Source of the DNA: Paramecium sonneborni
Lineage: Eukaryota; Ciliophora; Oligohymenophorea; Peniculida; Parameciidae
Direction: 5' to 3'
Length of the DNA stretch: 64,000 nucleotides
NCBI GenBank assembly: GCA_905182985.1
Contig: CAJJDN010000020.1
Span: forward strand, 434,441-498,440
Positions 61,463 to 64,000 of this stretch are shown here, in pieces. The notes under the pieces are model-generated. The model did not search any database, had not been told where the DNA came from, and saw nothing but the letters and a program-made list of their open reading frames with translations. Each line of letters starts with the position of its first letter. Position 1 is the first letter of the stretch. The position numbers and the translations under genes are program-made.

Positions 61463-61904
61463 TCAGCCAAAGGCACCTTATTATAAATTAGAGCTAGCTT
61501 ATGTAAATTCTGAAAGACTTACAAGTTTTTCAATTCTTTCTTGATTAATCCAAACCATTGAATCAAAGATGATTTCAACTATCATCTACACACACATAAA
61601 AACCAGAAACACTCTTGAATGAGTTAAATAAGTGTCTAAAACTTCATCAACCAAATCAGGTAAGTCTTAAGGGTTGATATAAAATGCTAGTTCATCATCT
61701 CCAAATACAGGTAACATAATTTATTATGGCTCTTAAATAACCTTCTCACTTTATATGATTGATTCATTTTTCATTGGACAAACTAATATATATATTATAT
61801 TAACCATATGCATATGATCCATCCTAGTTCACTAATACAGCACCTCTAGATGATCTCAATGTTGTTACTGTCCCTCCTAATGATCGTCTTTCAGACTTTT
61901 CCAT
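61463..61904 (-). CDS. Hypothetical protein, 139 aa
   Basis: Start 61904, stop 61463-61465, one 22-nt intron (61783-61804). The N-terminus is Ser/Arg-rich (MEKSERRSLGGTVTTLRSSR); the middle contains LPVFGDDELAFYINPQDLPD and a hydrophobic strand (RVFLVFMCV), followed by MVWINQERIEKLVSLSEF. It looks like a small mixed alpha/beta domain. An 18-nt in-frame intron after RVFL is possible and would not change the frame. No family recognised. Confidence 0.55.
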
Positions 61905-62642
61905 TCAATAAAACGGATTAAATGAAAAAATTATGATAATAAAATTATTCATCAAATAATACAATATACTTGAATGAACGAATATTGTTATTATTCCATT
62001 ATAGTACTATTATTTAAATACTCATTCTATTTTTAATCCATTTAAATTATATTAGTTCAAAACCATTTTCATCTTATTATAATAATATCAAAAAAATATA
62101 TATTTTTCTATTAGGAATAAATACAAAAATCATCTCAAATTATATTAGCAGATTTTTAAATCATACTATTAATACTTTAATCTTATAAAATTATTGATTA
62201 TTTAAAAAATAAACCAATTTTATAATTTTATTATCTAAAGTATTAAATTTATAAATAATTGATTTAGTATTATAACATTGCTTTTCATTAAAAATATATA
62301 TTTTAATTCCTTTAAAAACTAGTTTTTAAGAAAGTTAAATTTATTTTTCATAATTTAAGATTATTAAAATAATTTCTAATTATGTTCTTAATGTTGATTT
62401 ACTTAAAAAGAGTAAAAATTATCTTTATTTCATCTTAATTAAAATACTTTGTTTATTTATTTAGATTAAATAATTTATATAGTGAAAATAATTAATTGAA
62501 TTATTAAAAATAATTGATTAAATATTGATAAATTTTAGTTATGAAAGAGATAATAGTGTTTATATAAGTTATATAATAAATTGTTTATGTATAATATTAG
62601 AATGAATGAAAAAATATTAATATTAAAATTATAAAAGTTTTT
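61905..62642. other. Divergent spacer, 738 bp
   Basis: Extremely AT-rich DNA between a minus-strand and a plus-strand start; should carry both promoters. No motif, repeat or RNA-like structure stands out. Confidence 0.45.
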
Positions 62643-64000
62643 ATGTCAAGAAAAAGAATTGAAGCTCCTCCTTTGACAGATCGATCTCAGTATAGAAGAA
62701 TTAGTTAAAAAAGTGTAGATGAATTAAATTAGGTAAGATTAAATCAAATTTAGACTCTTCATGCTAGAATAAATAGTATGGTTGGACTAGATGAATAGCT
62801 CACAAATAAAATAAAACAGCTTTAATCAGCTTCTCTTACACCAAAAGACTTATCATCAATAAGTTTATCATTATAAGATATGGTGTGCACATTATAAAAG
62901 GTTTCTTATAATGAAATAATGTATAATTAATTAGTAAGAGAAAATGAAAAATTGAAAAATGAATAATCTTATTTGAAAGCATAATTATTTAAATTTAATT
63001 CTCTAATCTAAAAAATGTAAAAAGAACATTAAGTGCTATTAGAGAAGATTAAGTCATAAGAAATTGATATTAATAATTTGAATAAAAAGCTTTTAGCTGA
63101 ATAAAAAGTAAATGAAGAAACTAGTAATATCTATATTGAAATATTTAGCAAAAAAATTAAGAAGATCAGAATAAAGAGTTTAAATAATTTTAGAGTCAAA
63201 TATCACTTTATAAAAAGATCAATTGAAAAATAATTTAATAGAAGCATTATCTGAAAATGAACATATAAAAAAAGATGCAATTTAAAAATAAAAAGATTAT
63301 TAAAAGTAAACTAATTAACATAATAGTAAAGGCTTTAGATGGCAAATAATGTACTAAATTAAAAGTTGTAAAGATTAAACAATAGATTTTATATAAGTGG
63401 AAAAGCTTAAAATGAAGAAGAATTTATAGATTAAGAGAAGATGGTGATAACTTTTACAGAAATTCCAAAAAATTTTGTATTTCGTCATGTATTTTAAAAT
63501 TAAGAATGCAAATGTAATTATTAAAATAAGGATAGAATTTATTTAATCTGCATTAGAATTCTCTACAGAAGATTTCATTATGCATGTAAATTCATTAAAT
63601 TAAGAAAGTAAGAAAATGCAATTAACTTGGTTATTTAATCATATGGTAAATTATAGAGATTTCAGTTTGGCTCATAATACTTTTATAGTAAAATTATCAT
63701 AATTAATATAATTAACTAATTTTGATGAAATGTATAGTTTTATAACAACACTTTCTGGCTTTTTTAAAGTTTCTCATATGTATCTTTGGCTTAGAGATTT
63801 TTAAACTGGTTTTTTCATAAATGTGAGTGATGGTAAATAGAGGAAGATAATGTGTACAAAAGGAGCATTCAGAGATAGTCTTGAATCAAGAGAATCAGTT
63901 AATAAATTAACAGCTCATAAACATATGATGTATTAAAATGATCGAGGAGAAGATGTTTTTTAAGATAATACTTATATCTTTCCAGTAATCACAGATTAAG
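62643..64000 (+). CDS. Coiled-coil protein with GAF-like domain, truncated by the window end
   Basis: ATG 62643; introns 63124-63148 (25 nt), 63306-63331 (26 nt) and 63477-63504 (28 nt); still open at 64000. Residues 1-220 are mostly coiled coil (YNQLVRENEKLKNEQSYLKA) after a short basic Ser-rich start. From about residue 285 the sequence reads LSQLIQLTNFDEMYSFITTL, SHMYLWLRDFQTGFFINVSD and then KRKIMCTKGAFRDSLESRES-like segments, which match the strand/helix rhythm of a GAF domain (small-molecule or cyclic-nucleotide sensing, dimerisation). The ligand cannot be told. The C-terminus lies outside the window. Confidence 0.65.

Noticed and set aside
61283..61545. Plus-strand 87-codon reading frame
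   Set aside because: With only one stop codon in AT-rich DNA such lengths occur by chance; it has no intron or motif and overlaps the 3' end of the better supported minus-strand gene.

Overview
The window reads as macronuclear DNA of a ciliate, most probably Paramecium. Long open frames appear only when TAA and TAG are read as glutamine and TGA is the sole stop. They are broken by very short introns, mostly 20-33 nt, of the type GTA...(T)AG. I placed about sixty introns by hand, and in nearly every gene the exon total then came out as an exact multiple of three. Base composition is extremely AT-rich. Spacers are often 20-300 bp and both strands are used evenly. Coding regions are uninterrupted by anything resembling an eliminated sequence, which also argues for a macronuclear assembly.

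Layout. 1-9.8 kb: end of a tail-anchored protein, then minus-strand genes for a Pro/Asn-repeat protein, a secreted H-type lectin-domain protein, a PI4-kinase (type III beta class) and a CRAL-TRIO/Sec14 protein. 9.8-25 kb: mostly plus-strand genes: an IQ+MORN protein, a pseudokinase, a tubulin tyrosine ligase-like enzyme, a K+ channel with a cyclic-nucleotide-binding domain, a class II HMG-CoA reductase with a long extra C-terminus, and an LRR protein. 25-32.3 kb: one large guanylyl cyclase with an N-terminal P-type-ATPase-like region and two cyclase domains. 32.3-38.7 kb: small minus-strand genes (Nudix, coiled coil, homeodomain-like), a structured RNA gene resembling RNase MRP RNA, and an ARID-like protein. 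39-49 kb: a zinc-binding membrane coiled-coil protein, several unknowns, a WD40 protein, an EF-hand protein and an AAA ATPase. 49.2-64 kb: a second K+ channel, coiled-coil proteins, a paralogue of the ARID-like protein, a second Sec14-like protein, a CFAP97-like protein and a truncated GAF protein.

Themes. Signalling (cyclic nucleotides made by the cyclase; two channels with cyclic-nucleotide-binding domains; phosphoinositide kinase; lipid transfer proteins) and cilium-related functions (tubulin ligase, MORN, CFAP97-like, EF-hand) dominate, as expected for a ciliate. There is no operon logic; each gene appears to have its own short promoter.

Assembly caution. Three exact direct repeats of 1038, 1173 and 1319 bp are each split by a single N (37322, 55725, 59563). 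They look like contig ends that overlap but were not merged, so the extra copies of the genes they contain are probably not real.

Most noteworthy items: the MRP-like RNA, the class II HMG-CoA reductase, the pair of ARID-like paralogues with an undescribed shared architecture, the cyclase with a decayed ATPase site, and a telomerase-template-like motif at 44444.
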